Positions 9,291 through 22,299 of a stretch of 64,000 bases of DNA are shown here, one piece after another. How positions within the stretch are numbered: position 1 is the first letter of the stretch; the number at the start of each line of letters is the position of its first letter. The translations under genes were made by a program, and so were the position numbers. The stretch lies in NCBI GenBank assembly GCA_036897625.1, contig JAYMTA010000003.1, forward strand, positions 62,001 to 126,000, in the 5' to 3' direction. This DNA comes from Pelargonium cotyledonis. Its lineage: Eukaryota > Streptophyta > Magnoliopsida > Geraniales > Geraniaceae. Below the pieces are notes generated by a model that was given only the letters and a program-made list of their open reading frames with translations, did not search any database and had not been told where the DNA came from.

Positions 9291-12200
9291 TCTCTTATAC
9301 TTAGAAAGAGAAACAAGGGTTTCTGATCTTTACCTTTAGTTATCTGGGGTAAATAAGAAAGACGCTAGGGAATCAAAAGCCTAGACCTAGTTTTTCAAAT
9401 TAAGTTTCTATTATAAATACGAAAAGAATAAAGTATTATACTTGATAGGCTTTAAGAATTCAAGAAGGGGTCTACTATAGAAGTAGGAATTTTCAATATA
9501 AAAAAGGGGATACTTCTGTTAGTTTCGTTTGTATTTTTAAGGAGTAAGTCAAGGCACTTTAAGAGTACTATGAGATTAGAGCTTGTGTCTTATTACAGTC
9601 TTAAGAGTCTCTTTCTAGGATTTCCTTTGAGTTCTTTAAAGGTACTTTATCTTTAAGTAGGTATACGACTTGAACTCATGTGTTTTTCTTCTTAGTGGCT
9701 CGGGATAATTAAGGAAGAGTAAGGAGCCTTCTCAATTAATGTGTGTTCGCTTGTTTCTTCTAGTTTTCCTTTTTGTGTTATGGAAGGAACTTAAGGGGAG
9801 TTCTTAAGCTAAATAAGGGGCTCTTATTATCGACCTGCCACACCTCGTGTAGGGTTTTTAATTATACACAAAAAGCATATCTATATCCAATCCAAAGGAA
9901 AACTTTACTGTACCTTCTTTTTACCCATCCCCAAGCCTAAGTTAGCTTTTGTATTTGCTACGTGTTTTTAATGAATCTTTTTCTCGGTTGAATAGTTATG
10001 AAGATATATTATTTTAAAATTATAAAGCCCCTTCAATAAGAATTTCTGTCAGGGTATTCCTTTACTCTTTAATGTTCGGTGAAATTAACTAGGATTTTTT
10101 ATGCTTAGAATGAAATTATGAATAATTTTTATATGTAGTTGGAATCTTAATCTGGATAAGTAGCTTCAGTTGTTAACTAAACCCTATTTTAATCAGAAAT
10201 GAGTAGCCAAGAGCTAGAGCTCTCTGGACGGGAATTCGAAGGATTTCTCCTAATAAAGCTACTATTTACAAAGAATCCGGGATCTTGTAAAATAAAAGTC
10301 TACAGGATAGCATACCAAAAAATATCTATATAGTCATAGTTCCTCAGTATCCTTTTTTTTTTATAAGGAATTCCTTATATACTTATGTAATTACTTCGTC
10401 CTTAACTTTGTTTCCCCAAGACTGACTTTTAAAATAAGGTTAAATTTCTATTTATTTGGGAGTTAAAGGAATATTCTATATAGAGTAGGTATTTTATATT
10501 GTGTCACTCACAGGGTCTTGGGGCCTCGTTGTTTAAGGAGCCCCTGACTCATTCTAGAACCTAGTTATTCTATTCTACTATATAAGTTGGTGTGCGAAGC
10601 TTTAGTCTTATCCCGGATCCTTACTAAATAAATAATAATTAAGTTTTGCGATAGCAGGATTTAAACACTTTTAATAATATAAATACCCTTGGACTTAAGG
10701 AAAAGACCTCTATTATACATACTCACTGGAAAAGAGAGACTCCAGTAAGTAGCCATTCAATTTATCTAAATGGAACAGAATTTATAAACCTCTAAATGAA
10801 ATCATATTAGCAAAGGCATTACTTAAAGGACCAAAAAGCTTTTGAAATAAAGGAAGGAAAGCAAGACACTGGAGGATAGACCAGCAAGTAAGAACGGATG
10901 AGATGACAAGAGCAATTTCTTCATTACAGATAGGAGGAGGAGATTAGGACACTTTCGAAAGAAACATAGAATAGGAGCAAGATCGAAGAGAAACCTATAA
11001 TAAAGCTAGTGTAAAACCTTATCATAACGGACGCGGATTCAATAGAATAAGATGAGAATAGGTGTGAGAAAAGGCAAAGTTTTATTTGGGTAGCTAAAGA
11101 TATTATCCAGCAATTTTATTAAAAAAAAACTACTTTTTAATATGGATTTTTATAAGGAGAACTTTTTCTTGCTATTATATATTATTGTAACTATATAAAA
11201 CTACACTAAAAGTTTTGTTGCTGCTACTGCTAGTACAGTACTCTTGGATCTTTGACTATTAGTCTGGTTTACCCTTTTTGGAATCCAACCTATTGCTTTC
11301 TATATGCTGTATCCAAAACAGATAGAAGATGCACTACACCTTAACTTTCCATTAAGTTTCCATTTATAGAAGTTTAACTATAGGCCAAGGATTTTTCATT
11401 GCTCTTCCAACCGCGCTATCCTGAGCCTGTCTATATAATATAGTGATAATGAAGAAATTTTTAGTTAAAGCAGCTATTAAATAAAAGAATTCCTCTTTCT
11501 ACAGCTGCATATTAGAAATAGTAAAATGGGTTTCCTCGGAATCTGCAATCATAGTAGGAGTTTTTGAAGGAAGTTGCTCTTAGGATTAGGCATATAAATT
11601 ATTCCTTGGCTGCCTAACTTTAAGAGTCAATTTAAGAAATTTCTGGTTTAGGGAGTTATAAAGATAAGGGGTTGTGTGCTCCCCGGGTTTCAATTCCAGC
11701 TAGTAATAAAGTTAGGGAATAAAGCAAGGGATTAATAAGTAGATTATAGCTCTAGTTCTTAGAATTCCTCTCAGTTTACTTTAATTGTCACCTTCCATGA
11801 TAAGGGGATCCGTTTATGGAAGTAGTAAAAATTCTTTCTTAGGTAGGGCATCTCCGTTGTTGAGTTTTCCCTAGAATATGTTTTGAACAGTATTAGATTT
11901 CTACTCGAGTAAAGTTTCAGTTGTTTTATTCTTTATACGTTATTTTGTTTGTTTTAGCTTCACCTGGTTATGGTTATATTCCTGGTATGGGTATAGAAAG
12001 AGGGGTACACCTCTAGATTCCCCCTCTGGTTCAATTTTTGTTTCAGTGAGGTTTTTTTACTTATCCGGAAATCCTGAGGGGATAAAGTTTTTTATAGAGA
12101 ACTAAAAAATTTGTTTACTGCGGGTTAACCTTGCATAAGTTTTATCACTTTCGCTGATTTTAATATACTATATAAGAAGAGATTCCTTTCGGCTTCTTGG

Positions 12201-14338
12201 ATCTTTCTAAGTAACTGATTCTTAAAATAAATTTTACTTTAATCAAATCAGTAATTATCAGAGCCCTTTATAATATAATATAAAGTACGTTCTTAGTTCT
12301 ATAACTAAACGGTAAAAACTTGTCAGGAATACTTTCGTTCGGGGAACCCCATATAAAGCTACAGCCCTAAAGTAAACCTAAATAAAGAATTCAAAGATAA
12401 AGTATAGGATTCCCTTTTGTTCCGAATTTATCAACTAAGGATTCTTCAGTCAAAGTCTCTCGGCGGCGGTTTTACGCATAAGGATATTTTCTCTAGGATT
12501 CAGCTCATAGCTTACTAAAGTTGGAAGTGAATATTACTTTATAAAGGAGCCCTTTAATGTACACTTGTTTGTTTCCCAGCGGATACTTTGACTCCTTTTT
12601 TTTTTTACTCAGTCTACGAAAAGTAGCTATCATTGGAATTAAGCAACAAAGAGTTTTTAGGTTTCTCTGCGGGATTACTTAACTATACGAGTATATTCCT
12701 GCCTTTATTTCTTTATCAAAAATCTATATTCCAAAAAAGGAGCTAACCCAAAAGCTATAAGATCCTTTTTAATGAAAGCTGGAGATAAATAGACCGGGGC
12801 TCCTCTATTCACAATGTGGGTTTACCAAGCCTCCGATTTGCTGAGTAATAAATAGCTTTCCTTTGTATTCTTATCCTAGGTAAATGTTAAAACTAAGGAC
12901 ATAATTCTGTACGGGAAACCCTAGCTACGGCTTATACTAACTCTGGAAAATTATGAAGTTGCCAATCCACTTAGGAGGGAAACTGTCAATATAAATTTTC
13001 TACTAGTTTTGCAAGACACGTAAGCTTTGTACTATAAGAAGTTGGAATCACTTAAGGAGAAATCTCTCATTCAGTTACAGAGGGACTTGAATTAAAAAGC
13101 TGTCCCTGAGATTAAACAAAATCCCTAATTGTATCACACCCCTAATCTTAGTTAACAAAAAGTTCTTGATTATTACCTACTTTCACTACATCACTACATG
13201 TAAAGTCCTTCTCTGTAGTAATAGGAATAGATTTCCTTATAGACCTCATAATATCGGAATTACTTAATATAGTAATAAACTTAGAAATTAGTGTATAATT
13301 TATCCTAGAAAAAAAAGGGTTAAAATATTTAGTCCTCAATTATCTTATTTACAGCATTTGAATTTGATCAATCCAAGTTTCAAATAATTAGAACTCGAAG
13401 GTTCAAATCTGCTCGCCATTTTGAAAGGTCGACTAAGAATATTGTATTGGCTCTATCTTAATTATGGTCTAGCCCTAATATCTATGATGTATAATTCGCC
13501 AAGTTAGGGGTACCCTAGTTTACAGATAGCACTACAGGATCTTACCAAAAAGCATAGTTTAAGTCTTACGAAGAAAATGTGTATACAATTCCAAATCAAG
13601 GTCCTGGCAGCACAGCACCCCTTAAAGGGTCCGCCGTTTAACTGAATCTACGTCTTCGGTTTGGGTGTTCTTATAATTTAGAATTTCTGTAATTTTTTGT
13701 CGATAATGCAAGTAATAAAATTATATTAATCACCAAAAAGGAATCTTGTACTTTCGAGTACAACTAGAATTCTTTTTATTAGATACCCAGGGCAATCAGG
13801 GGAACCGTTTGTTTAGCTTAATTGCTATATCCTTTTTAAATATTAATATTAAGAAGTCTATTTCGAGTTTGAGCATTACCTTTTATTAAGCCTTCTTTTT
13901 TATCTTGCTTAGAGTTTTTTTTTTTCAAATGTTTCTATTTAATCCTTAGTAATTCTAGGACTTCATACGAATAAAAGAGTTACCTTTCTAGTTATAGAGG
14001 CATACGTACTCGTAGTGATACTAGCTTGAGTCTATTTTCTAAGGAAGAAGGTCTCCCCTCTTAAAAAGACTAAGTTAGGGACTTAAGGCATCCTTTTTGT
14101 ATACTTTATTCTACTAGTATAAGTGAATAATCCTTAGCTTTTTTGTAAGGGAAAGCTCTTAAGATTCCGGATGTTTAATGGGATTCTGAATTATGTCCCA
14201 AAGTGATATCCCTGAGAATAAAAGTGGAATTACGTATATAAATAGTTGATTTTGGATGAGCTTCATTAGTAAGACTTTCTCTAAAGAGGCCTACTTTATA
14301 CAAGAGAGACCCCAAGGAAAGAAAGAGCTTAATTTGGT
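9291..14338. other. Non-coding AT-rich spacer
   Basis: About 5 kb without a recognisable gene. It holds short GC-rich palindromes such as GGGGAACCCC (near 12341), an 8-bp tandem duplication (CACTACAT at 13184-13199) and the T-arm fragment at 13396. Nothing else stands out on either strand. Confidence 0.65.
13396..13413 (+). pseudogene. tRNA T-arm fragment
   Basis: GGTTCAAATCTGCT at 13400-13413 has the T-loop signature. The same 14 bases recur at 45812-45825, so the two pieces share their 3' flank as well as the universal T loop. No other tRNA arm is visible upstream. Confidence 0.35.
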
Positions 14339-14393
14339 GGGTGTATAGCTCAGTGGTAGAGCGCGGGTAATCTAATGGCCACAGGTTCAAGTC
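14339..14393 (+). pseudogene. tRNA-Lys-like gene lacking its anticodon
   Basis: Begins GGGTGTATAGCTCAGT, then GGTAGAGC, then ...TAATCTAATGG, then CAGGTTCAAGTC. This follows plant mitochondrial tRNA-Lys(UUU) nearly base for base as I recall it. About four bases covering the anticodon (CTTT) are missing, and the match ends right after the T loop, so there is no 3' acceptor strand to pair with GGGTGTA. It cannot be a working tRNA. It shares GGTTCAAGTCGAA with the chimera at 33626. Confidence 0.7.
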
Positions 14394-16559
14394 GAATTAA
14401 CCAAGGTATCCCGGGTATCCTCCTCTCTTCGCGGGCCTTATGAAATATCTTGAAAAAGACCTAATTCCGACGATAAAAAAAAAAAGACTCATCCAGTTAC
14501 GTAAATCTCGAGTCTCCTTTTAAGTAGGTTAAGGAGAGGGTTCTTTAGTATTATCCAAAGCGCTGCTTTTTTGTAAGAAGTTATTATACTGAGACCTAGA
14601 AAAAACAAACTAAGTTAGATATAAGAATTCTAAGTAATAAACTCAGTCTGAGCAATCTTAGTTGGTTGTAAAAAAAGGATAACAACAAACAAAAGAATCC
14701 TCTCGGGCTAGTAAAACTGTTACAAAAACGATCTCTATTTGAGGTGCGTGATTACTACTATAAGATTCCGGTAATTATCTGAATGACTAAGCAATTCCTT
14801 TTAAAAATTAAGTAAACCCGCGGTTGAATCGTCAGCAATTCTTATATTGATTCATGCACATCCCGAATCCGTCTTGTATAAGTATTTACGTAAAGTAAAA
14901 GAGAAGGGGTGCATATTTTGAGAGCTTTGAATAAGTATCATACTATACTTAATTGTTTTGAGAACTTTAACTCTTACAATACTAGTACGGACTCTGTTTA
15001 TGAAAGGAATCATAAGATAATAATACCCTAAATTAGTTAATTAGAATGCTTTTTAAACTTGAATAGGGACACAGCACCCATTTACTTCCTTAAATGCGGA
15101 AAACAAAAAAGTTTTTTAGTAATAATAAACTGGATTTTCCTTTTTATTTAATATCAGGACTGAAATTCCCAAGGAAAGCTAAAAAAGAGTCTTAAGGCCT
15201 TTTCTATTCAGCAAGCATGCTTTTATAATTAAGTCTTTTAGAACAAGCTCGCTGAAGGATAAGTGGTGAGCTTCCCACTTACAATCATTCATAGAGGAGT
15301 ACTTTTAACTCTAGTTAGCATGCATCTTTTCTACACGCGTTTATCCCAAACTTAGATCTTTATTGTGATTATGATGATAAGACCATTCGAACCTATGACT
15401 TTATGATAAAACAAAACGCATCCTACCCCGTTTCAAACAAAGCAGTTGGACCCTACTAAATTGACGCTACCAAACCTGGGTTACTTACTATACCAAATTG
15501 ACCAACCGAAGGGAAATACAAGCAATAATCCAATCCTCAAAAGAAAGTCAAGAATCAAGCAAGAAAGGAAACCTCTTTTTAAGAGGTGTGTTCTACTTAG
15601 TTTTCTACTGTGGGATTTCCGTCTAAGAGTCAACGCACTGGCTTTTATCAAGAGTCTCTCTTTATTATTTCCTGGCAAGCACTTATATCTTTGCCAAATT
15701 ACTCGGATAGTGAGTACTTCTACAGTTAGTAAATCTCCAATACTTTATTTATTAGATAAGAGTTTCATTTGCAAAAAGACAAGGTTTTATGTATTGGTCT
15801 AAGCTCTACAGTCCTTTTTTATAGCTCCGGAGTATTGCAGTTTCTAGTTAGCAATAACTTAGGTTTTAAGGCTCAGGAAGACCCGATAATAGTTGCGATA
15901 GGCTTTAAAGTGTGAGTATTTGCGTTTGGTTTCTATTCTCAACTCAAGGACATAACTCTATTATTTGTTGATCTTTTTGTGAAAAGTTTTTCGTTTAAGA
16001 GTCTCTTTGTAACTGACTTTTTAATTCATGGGTAATTCTGATAAAGTATACAAATAATCTAAAACCGAAAGACAATTAAAATAAGGTAAACTAGCTCTTC
16101 GAGAAGCTCCTTTGAGGTATGTCAAGCAGTGTTACATTTTACTTGCAGTCTTAAAAAAATGAAGAATTTTCAATACATCTATATATAATTTAGAAGCTAA
16201 CTGTTTAGTAACACAAGGTAGACTCTATTTTTCAGGCAGGAATTTCATCCATTCTTGAGCTTGAGTAGGCAATCTTTTACCTTTACCCGATTTTCTTATA
16301 TATATAAAGTTCTTTTATTATATGAAAGTTTTAGTAGAGAGATCGGAGACACTTTCCGTTTATAACTCACGAAAGAAAATGCGCTCACTAGTTTTATCTG
16401 GCGACATAAGCTTTTCCTTTCAGCTCCGCTAGGTATCTATAAGGACTTAAATCTTAGAATCCAAGAAACAAGGGAATTTACCTATAAGATTACTTTTGCG
16501 GTAAGGAAAGAAAATGGATTTGTATAGACTTTCTTTTCTCAGAATAGAAATGAAAACAA
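14394..16559. other. Non-coding spacer with one GC-rich hairpin
   Basis: No gene recognised. A 118-codon plus frame (15446-15802, from a TTG) overlaps a 65-codon minus frame (15481-15678); neither has a known domain. A clean hairpin lies at 15572-15586 (CCTCTT, loop TTT, AAGAGG), and a tRNA-like piece lies at 15381. Confidence 0.6.
15381..15412 (-). pseudogene. tRNA 3'-half fragment, possibly Met-like
   Basis: On the minus strand, TTATCATAAAGTCATAGG leads into TTCGAAT. The order (anticodon-side CAT, variable-loop AGTCAT, then the T loop) resembles plastid-type elongator tRNA-Met and the better-preserved piece at 31236. The T stem is not closed on its 3' side. The family assignment is weak. 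Confidence 0.35.
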
Positions 16560-17060
16560 GAGTTACAATGTTTAGATGCAGAGCTTCTTCAGCAGTGAAT
16601 TAGCTACCCGCTTCTCTTACTCTTAATCTTCGTACTTGTTTCTTACTCTGGAGAATCTTTTCCTTTCTCTTTACCTTGACCCTATACTAGAAAGCCTTCC
16701 TTTACAAATATCCAAGAGAAACTACCAACAAGAACAAGCAACCCTTGACTGTATCTTACTTACGGATCTCAGAGACTCATCTTCGGAGCTATACTCTGTA
16801 TCTTGTCTCTTTAGCTACAGACTTTTCAGGAAAGGTCATGAGAGAAAACCTTACACTCAAGCTTTGGCCCATTCCTCTTCACTTCGTTCGAGCTCTTACT
16901 TCTTCCGAACTGAGTTTAGAGCTGTAACTAACCAACTAACCTCCTTTTTGTATCCGCATCCGGGTTCTTATTCCTATGCAGCTTACTCTGGTCGGTAACA
17001 TGAACTCTTTCTAATCTTTCTAAGGCTCTTACCCCTTTAATAAAAACAGAGAGCAGGAGG
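16560..17060 (-). repeat. R1 repeat copy, minus strand
   Basis: The pyrimidine-rich plus strand is the complement of the R1 purine arm. AGAGCTGTAACTAACC at 16918-16933 recurs exactly at 56991-57006 in another minus-strand copy. The minus strand also carries AGATACAGAG and TATAGCTC motifs near 16780-16800, as at 21131 and 42201. CTGGTCGGTAAC near 16990 resembles the shortened core at 57113-57140. A 120-codon plus frame (16636-16998, from a TTG) spans this copy. It is explained by the stop-poor pyrimidine text and is not evidence of a gene. Confidence 0.6.
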
Positions 17061-20000
17061 TATATACCTTAAAAACTTTAACTCACTCTCCTCAAAAAAC
17101 CTAAATTTAGTACCCCTACTAGTAAGCACTTAATATAAGCCAAATAAGGTATACCTTTTATCCTTGACTATATAACACGAATTCTTTAAACTTAACTCTG
17201 AACCTTCCAAGATATTGATTTCCGTAATCATACGAAACCCTTTTTATTGCTATCTATTTGTGTCCTATCTGTTCTATTAATGACAACGAATAGAGTAAGG
17301 AGACTCTAGATTTAATACTAAATTGCATAAGGACATTCTTTATATTATCGTAACGTACTTATTATCCAGTGCTTATAAACAAGTTAGTGCTGAGTGAGGA
17401 GTTTAGTTCGTAACAGACATGGGTCAATCCTTCTTTAATAATAGTAAAGGTTCAAGCGGCAAAAGGAACTTCAATCAGGTATCCAAAAAAGAGTACTGGA
17501 ACCTGAGAATAGTCCGTTCATTTTTAGAGGTATTTTTTAGTATTATAGTTAGAGAAAAAAAGTATAGAATACCCAGATTTAGGAACTTTTATAAAGAAAC
17601 GGAATTTTGTAACTGAAGATTTCCGGATTAGGATATGTTAGACCTTTTTATTTTAGTGACATCCCAGAGAGACTGCTTTGTGTGTACAAGTATATTTAAG
17701 AGCTTCCAGTTTGACTTTTTTATAGATACTATAATAGAACCCTAGAAACCTGAGTGTAAACAATTCTAGTATAAAACTGTACTTATACAGGAGCTGACCA
17801 ATAGAAGGTAGAACTACGATTTGTACTTTTTAGTTTTTGTTAAATAGCAGGAATTTTAAAGGTATCCTCTAAATCCAATTATTGGTTATTACCTATCAAT
17901 AGGAAGGCTACCCTAGGGCAATACGTATCCCTTTTTTACGTACCTTTTCTTTAGAGACTAGACAAAATCTAAAGTCTAGGTCAGGCTTTGTCTCTGATAT
18001 CAAATCTTGTTTAGGCAATATTATATAGTAAGTGCTCTCTCCATCTCGCAAAGCCTTTACTCTTTATTGAAAGAGCTTTGCCCACTCTCACGCTTACAAA
18101 AGACGGGATCCCAAGAATGTACAGAATGTAGTTAGTTAGGGAGCTTAACTGAAGAAAAGAAAAAAGAAAAGCATAAATTGCTAGAATTCTAATAGAGAGG
18201 CTTCTGCCAAAACTTATTAAGTAAAGGAAAATTTCTTTCATTTTATAGAGCGCAATTGGAATAATAGAAACAAGCGCTTTTATAAGCCTTTATCCATAAT
18301 TCTAACTAAAAACCTTAGACTTAAGACTTCTTGCAGCTAATGCCCTATTTTCCTACTAAATAAATACAAAACTAGAACTTTCTAAAAAGCAGGATTTGTT
18401 GACTTTATGGAGGGTCTTTTTGTACTTTTTAATAATTTACGTCTTTTAGAAGCCAAGGGCCCCGCAATTCTAAAAATAGAGTCCAGTTTTCCGGGGTACC
18501 CCCTTGTACTACTCTGGAAAAGCTCAATATGAGATGTATTATATTTCAGTTCCCATAATATATAGGAGGGGGTTATAGGTTCTCTTTTAGAAGCAAGCTA
18601 GCTGGGATCCGGGTTTCTTTCTTAACAAAGAAAAGTATTGCATAGTTTTTCTTATTTCTAAAAGTCAAAGTTCTTAAAAAGGTTCAGTAGGAGTTGTCTT
18701 AAATAGGGTAGCGTAGCTATCAAGCTAATCATTAAAAGTCTAGCTTTTGTATCTCTTACTAGAGGAGACCATACAGAAAATGCTTTTTTAAATAACAACG
18801 AATTCAACTGCATTGCTACTGCAAAAAGGGAATGACACACACTCAGTAAACCAAGCTTTCTGGTTTTTTTCACATCCCGCCGAGTTAGTCGTAGTTGTGA
18901 CTTCCTGTCTGTAGTTACAGTCTAATCTAATCCTTTAGTACCTATCTTAGCAAGGCTCTACCTGTTCTCCTCCATTCAACTTTCCGGCATATGTTACCTT
19001 TTGTTCTATATAACCGAGATTCTTTATATCTTGAGTTAGAGAGCACCCACTAGAAGGGAGACTAGTTAGCTACAGATTCAAGTTGTTAGTTACGACTGCA
19101 TATCTGCCTGAAAAAGGCTAGCTAATAATAGGTGCCGTACCCCCTCTAGCGATCTAGCAATTTATAAAAAAAAAACTTTTAGGCTGAGACAAGATATTAT
19201 CATATCAATGTCATTACTCATAATATAGGATGAAAAGTTTAGTACTTTAACTTTTTCGTAGGTAGCAAACTTTGTATAATTGGCTGATCAATTCCTAGAA
19301 TTAAATTTCAATGAATTCAAAGGTTCGAATCCTTTTTTTCCAGTATAATAATCGGTAATTGGTATATCCGGAAGATTCTTATTTCTAGCTATTCTTTTTG
19401 ATCTTTTTAGAGGATGATTGGAAACCCTGGAATCTTTTACGTCAATTAATAGAGTCTTTAGAGTGGCTAGCAACTTTAAAAATGCTTGTTTTGCAAGGTT
19501 TGAATAAACAGGGTTCTTCTTCTAAATACTAAATAAAGTCAAGTCTTTTATTTAATTACTTATATCCTTTAGGCAACCCTACAACGACGCAATATTATAC
19601 GAAACTCGGCTATGAAACTTGAAAAGCTTTCCTTTCTATCTTCATGAAGGTATACTTGTGTAATGTTTACTATACTGAAGGAAAAAGATAAGACTTCCTA
19701 CTCTCCTACATACTACTTGAAATTCTCGTCAAGCTATTTACTAGGCCGAAAGCTCTTAATTAATAACCTCGGATTAACTTCCCTTTATAGTATTAGGAAA
19801 AACTGGATCATATTCTTAAAAGCAAACTGATAAACTTAGTACAATCTTGCAAGTTTCTCGGTTAACGGAGTCCTATACTTTCCTAATTATAAGCAAGCTT
19901 ACCTATCTTTCGTTAGTTAAATACTTTTCTTTAATTATATAAATTACCTTTCTAAAGACAGACTTATATCTTATATAGGGGCTCTTACTCCTTTTATAGA

Positions 20001-20589
20001 GATAATAGTAACATGATCGATACCTAGGAACCGAACCGGTAGGACGACCCCTTTGTAATGTAAATAAGGAAAGGCATTGGAAATATTAAGCGACTTAGCA
20101 TAAAAAGGGAAGTATATGACTAGACTATCTCGGTATTTACTGATATAATGGAATTTTGAGTACCGGACAAAGTCAACTTATCCGAACCTTTCGCGTTGTA
20201 TTAAAGCTTTTTACCTAATTCGAAAAAGTCTCTAGGTTTGTATTATATTCGTAAAGTACGACACGCAGAAAGACTGTTTTTATAACACAATTGTATATTG
20301 CTTGTCCTTGTCTGGGGGGCATAGAGCTTGGAGGATAAGTTTTGTACTATATTGCTTTTTAGGTATTTTCTACATATGAGATGACTATGACTCAACTTTA
20401 TTTTAGGAGCAGATATAGGAGCGCAGTTAAAACAGTAAATGCTTAGCTTTCCTATAGAGTATAGTATCTCCTACAGTTCCTATTCCTAAGATTAAAACCC
20501 AACGAGGGATTCTTCTATTACTCGATATCTAAAATCCTTAAAATTGGAATACCTAGTAATGGATTCGGTTAGAACTTTTGTATGCCATT
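17061..20589. other. Non-coding spacer
   Basis: No gene recognised. The pyrimidine-rich stretch around 18885-19130 looks like a further, very decayed minus-strand R1 copy (minus-strand GAACAGGTAGAGC), but I cannot align it with confidence. The Gln tRNA 3' piece lies at 19318. Confidence 0.55.
19318..19343 (+). pseudogene. tRNA-Gln 3' end fragment
   Basis: CAAAGGTTCGAATCCTTT, followed by T's and TCCAG, reproduces the T arm and acceptor end of plant mitochondrial tRNA-Gln(UUG), which ends CAAAGGTTCGAATCCTTT-ACTCCAG. The T stem AAAGG/CCTTT is perfect. Nothing resembling the 5' half lies upstream, so this is an isolated 3' fragment. Confidence 0.55.
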
Positions 20590-20825
20590 CAAAGTTAAAG
20601 AGAGAGGAAGACCAAAAGCAGATGGATGAATTGAACAAGAAGACAGAAAGTGAGCGGTTCTATTAGCTATGTTCTATCTAATATACTTCCTATATAACTC
20701 TTCCTCGGCACTTTTCAGTCGGGAACAATGACTTCTTACCTTTGTACTATAAGGTTCTATCCCATAGCAAACAAGCTAAAGCTAGCCTTAACAATAGTAA
20801 TACACTATCAAAAAGAAAGATTATT
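20590..20825 (+). repeat. R1 repeat copy F (core and tail block)
   Basis: A purine-rich lead-in, then the hairpin core with CTTCCTCGG and CAGTCGGGAACAATGAC (CAGTCGGG at 20716-20723), then a decayed tail block (CCCATAGCAAACAAGC at 20761). The inner stem here is ACT/AGT with loop TTTC; the outer TTCC/GGAA is kept. Confidence 0.7.
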
Positions 20826-21250
20826 AACTAAGGAAATCCTAATAAGGGTCCTCTGTTTCTAGTAGGTAATAGAGAGTTTCCTTAAAAGTTAATTAACAAA
20901 CAACTTTCTTCTAAGTTCGTAAGTAAGGTAGAACTAGAACTGCGGGCGCTTAACAACCAGTAATGAAATCTTAGTTAATAGATACTGACTCTAGGGTAGT
21001 CTAAGGTAAGGAACTCGTAAGAAGCAAGAATCCCAATTAGGGCTTCGGTAAAGAACTAAAGTTAAAGGAATTTAAGTAGTAAAGCTAAAGCCTGCCATCT
21101 ATTCGATGAAAGGCCCTAGTACGGGTATCCAGATACAGAGCTCAGGTTTAGCTACAAGGACTCCAGTAGGTATTAAGAAACAAGGTAAGCAAAGAGTATG
21201 AGAGGAAGTCATAAGCAGTAAGTGTGGGTATAGTGTAAGTAGATATTTGG
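20826..21250 (+). repeat. R1-like continuation after copy F
   Basis: Begins after the 'atcaaaaag' that ends copy F, as unit C follows B. It contains AGATACAGAGCTCAGG, then TTTAGCTACAAGG (21131-21159), similar to 42201-42220 and to the minus-strand copy at 16780, and ends in purine-rich text. There is no core at its right end. Confidence 0.5.
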
Positions 21251-22299
21251 TATAGAGGACGCTTGTAGGTGATTTACATTAGACTTTGGTTTATAAAAGT
21301 AAGTTCTAAGCGGAATCTTTATTCACAATTTCTATACGCTTGCTTGTATAAACTCTTGTCTCTTTGTCTTCGAGATGTTACTGCTTAGCAGTTTGTTAAA
21401 ACTGAGGCAGTACCTATTACTAAATATAGGGCTTATTTACGTTTCTTTGTTCTCGTAACAGGAAAATGGAACTCTGTAAAAGGAAGGGAGCTCCCAGAAT
21501 TTGCTGTGGAGTTTTGCTTTGTCCTGTCTTAGAAGGGTTGTACAAAAAGAGAGTATCAGCCCTTTTTAAATACGTACTATGCTTTTTCAAAAATTCTGTT
21601 CAATATCTATAAATGAGATGGGATCCCGCCCCAAGTATATTGCTCCTCGGTATACTTGTGCTTTTTATTTCTATGGTCCGAAGTGAGTGAACATATATAA
21701 TGGGTATCCGTAAATATATAATGAATCCAGATTCTAAAGTGTTATGCTACGGTATTTCTTGTGCCACGGCTTCCCTTTAAATGAAATGTGGGATAATCTT
21801 AAATTGTGATGCTGCTTACTTTAAGTCTAGAACGAGATTTTTGGCTCTACAGGGCATTGGTTATGAAACAATCCGATTTACTTGAGGAGGTTGAAAGGCT
21901 TCTTAGTTTGGGTTTTGTGAAGGAAAGCTCACCAGATATAACTCGACTGAAACTTTTGTCATTCATATAATGTACTTTACCTCAGTAAAAGCTGTAATGT
22001 AAGTATAAGGGAAAACTTAAATATTCTCAAAAGCCAGTTCCACTTCTTGCATTCTCTGCACAAGGAATTCCTTTTTACAATTTAATCTAGAGCCAATACC
22101 TCTCTAGCATTTCAAGTAAGCTTTCCTTTATTTAATTAGGAGCTTTTTAGAAAAGAGGGGTGCGAGCTCTATACGGTATATAACATGGATTTCATTCCTG
22201 TGTTCGATTTAAGGTTAGTTAAAGGCATTCAAGAACAAGGGAGTTTTCTAATCTCGGAAAAGTTAAGATTATAAAAAAAGTGTAGGAATTAAAACAACA
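21251..22299. other. Non-coding spacer
   Basis: No gene. Small items only: a perfect 10-bp palindrome GGGAGCTCCC at 21486-21495, and a near-direct repeat of ATATATAATG with similar right flanks around 21692 and 21714. Confidence 0.6.

Noticed and set aside
15446-15802. 118-codon plus frame overlapping a 65-codon minus frame, as a possible antisense gene pair
   Set aside because: A few frames near 100-120 codons are expected by chance at this composition. There is no known domain, and the plus frame starts with TTG.
16636-16998. 120-codon open frame, the longest in the window
   Set aside because: It starts with TTG, resembles no known protein and lies inside a minus-strand R1 copy whose pyrimidine-rich strand is poor in stop codons.
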